Source of the DNA: Chitinophagaceae bacterium
GTDB lineage: Bacteria; Bacteroidota; Bacteroidia; Chitinophagales; Chitinophagaceae
Assembly: GCA_947461495.1 (NCBI GenBank)
Contig: CANHLV010000100.1
Span: forward strand, 1-6,829
DNA length: 6,829 nt
Direction of reading: 5' to 3'
Of the stretch, positions 6,638 to 6,829 are shown one piece after another; within the stretch, counting starts at the first letter, position 1, and each line of letters opens with the position of its first letter. The translations under genes were made by a program, and so were the position numbers. The notes beneath the pieces are model-generated. The model did no database searches and was not told the DNA's origin. It worked only from the letters and a program-made list of their open reading frames with translations.

Positions 6638-6679
6638 TTGATAACCTAATTACTAATACCTAAAAACTAATACCTAATA
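6638..6679. repeat. Degenerate 14-bp tandem repeat, three units
   Basis: Units at 6638-6651, 6652-6665 and 6666-6679 share the core ACTAATACCTAA, exact in the last two. The final CCTAA pairs with TTAGG (6682-6686) in a weak 5-bp hairpin. The array lies about 30 nt before the next start codon, in what would be the 5' leader. No function is apparent. Confidence 0.6.
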
Positions 6680-6709
6680 ACTTAGGCTTATCTAAAATCT
6701 TTATTGATT

Positions 6710-6829
6710 ATGTACAAAATCAGTTTTATCTCAATCTTCATAATGATTTGTTTGTCGACTTTTGGTCAGAAAAAAGAAAAAAAATTAAAAGGAATGTATA
6801 TTCAATGGGGTTATAACAGAGAATGGTAC
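6710..6829 (+). CDS. N-terminus of a secreted/outer-membrane protein (truncated by window end)
   Basis: Forty codons are open from the ATG at 6710 to the window edge. Residues 1-20 form a signal peptide: Tyr-Lys, a hydrophobic stretch (ISFISIFIMICL), then STFGQ, with probable cleavage after Gly19 or Gln20. A Lys-rich linker (KKEKKLK) leads to GMYIQWGYNREWY. That last segment resembles the first strand of Bacteroidota outer-membrane beta-barrel proteins in which a QWGYNR-type motif follows the signal peptide. This resemblance is from memory and rests on few residues. The Cys at residue 14 is not in a lipobox. The gene is divergent from clpB; the rest of it lies outside the window. Confidence 0.65.
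   Translation, partial: MYKISFISIFIMICLSTFGQKKEKKLKGMYIQWGYNREWY

Larger units (their letters stand above)
6392..6709. other. 318-bp divergent intergenic region upstream of clpB
   Basis: It separates the start of clpB (minus) from that of a secreted protein gene (plus) and should hold both promoters. Short open frames here have no recognisable product and largely overlap clpB antisense. For clpB I found no full-consensus promoter. Minus-strand TTTG at 6427-6424 with TAATTACC about 20 nt on is a poor match. No tRNA, CIRCE element or strong terminator is visible. The plus-strand -7-like boxes and the 14-bp repeats are listed separately. Confidence 0.6.

Overview
The window looks like ordinary chromosomal DNA from an AT-rich member of the Bacteroidota. 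Three things point there. Promoters match the Bacteroidota sigma-factor consensus (TTTG, about 20 nt, TAnnTTTG). Starts mostly lack Shine-Dalgarno sequences and sit in A/T-rich leaders. The gene content also fits: a DUF2911 lipoprotein-like/secreted protein, a Bacteroidota-style DUF62 protein, and ClpB with a GTTGVGKT P-loop. A family such as Chitinophagaceae is plausible, but this is only an impression.

Layout. Bases 1-131 hold two tandem copies of a 50-bp hairpin-containing repeat and the terminator of a minus-strand tRNA-Lys(UUU) at 134-206. The tRNA and a plus-strand short-chain dehydrogenase (359-1168) are divergently transcribed from two good Bacteroidota-type promoters in the 152-bp gap between them. 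A 9-bp minisatellite (1173-1240) separates the dehydrogenase from a probable two-gene unit. That unit is a DUF62/SAM hydroxide adenosyltransferase-family protein (1269-2081) followed 10 nt later by a secreted DUF2911 protein (2092-2916). A strong symmetrical hairpin with A and T tracts (2941-2976) ends this unit and also the convergent minus-strand genes. On the minus strand are a DsbA-fold protein with a broken CXXC motif (2997-3575) and, upstream of it in transcription order, the disaggregase clpB (3770-6391). After a 318-bp gap with degenerate 14-bp repeats, the start of a plus-strand secreted protein (from 6710) runs off the window.

The genes do not form an obvious single pathway. ClpB and the DsbA-fold protein could both relate to protein quality control, and the DUF62 protein to SAM turnover. 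No mobile element, CRISPR array, defence system or toxin-antitoxin pair was seen. The most notable observations are loss of expected catalytic residues in two proteins (the DUF62 Asp/Arg pair and the DsbA first cysteine), the minisatellite overlapping a possible -7 box, the hairpin repeat beside the tRNA, and a start correction that makes the dehydrogenase mRNA nearly leaderless.
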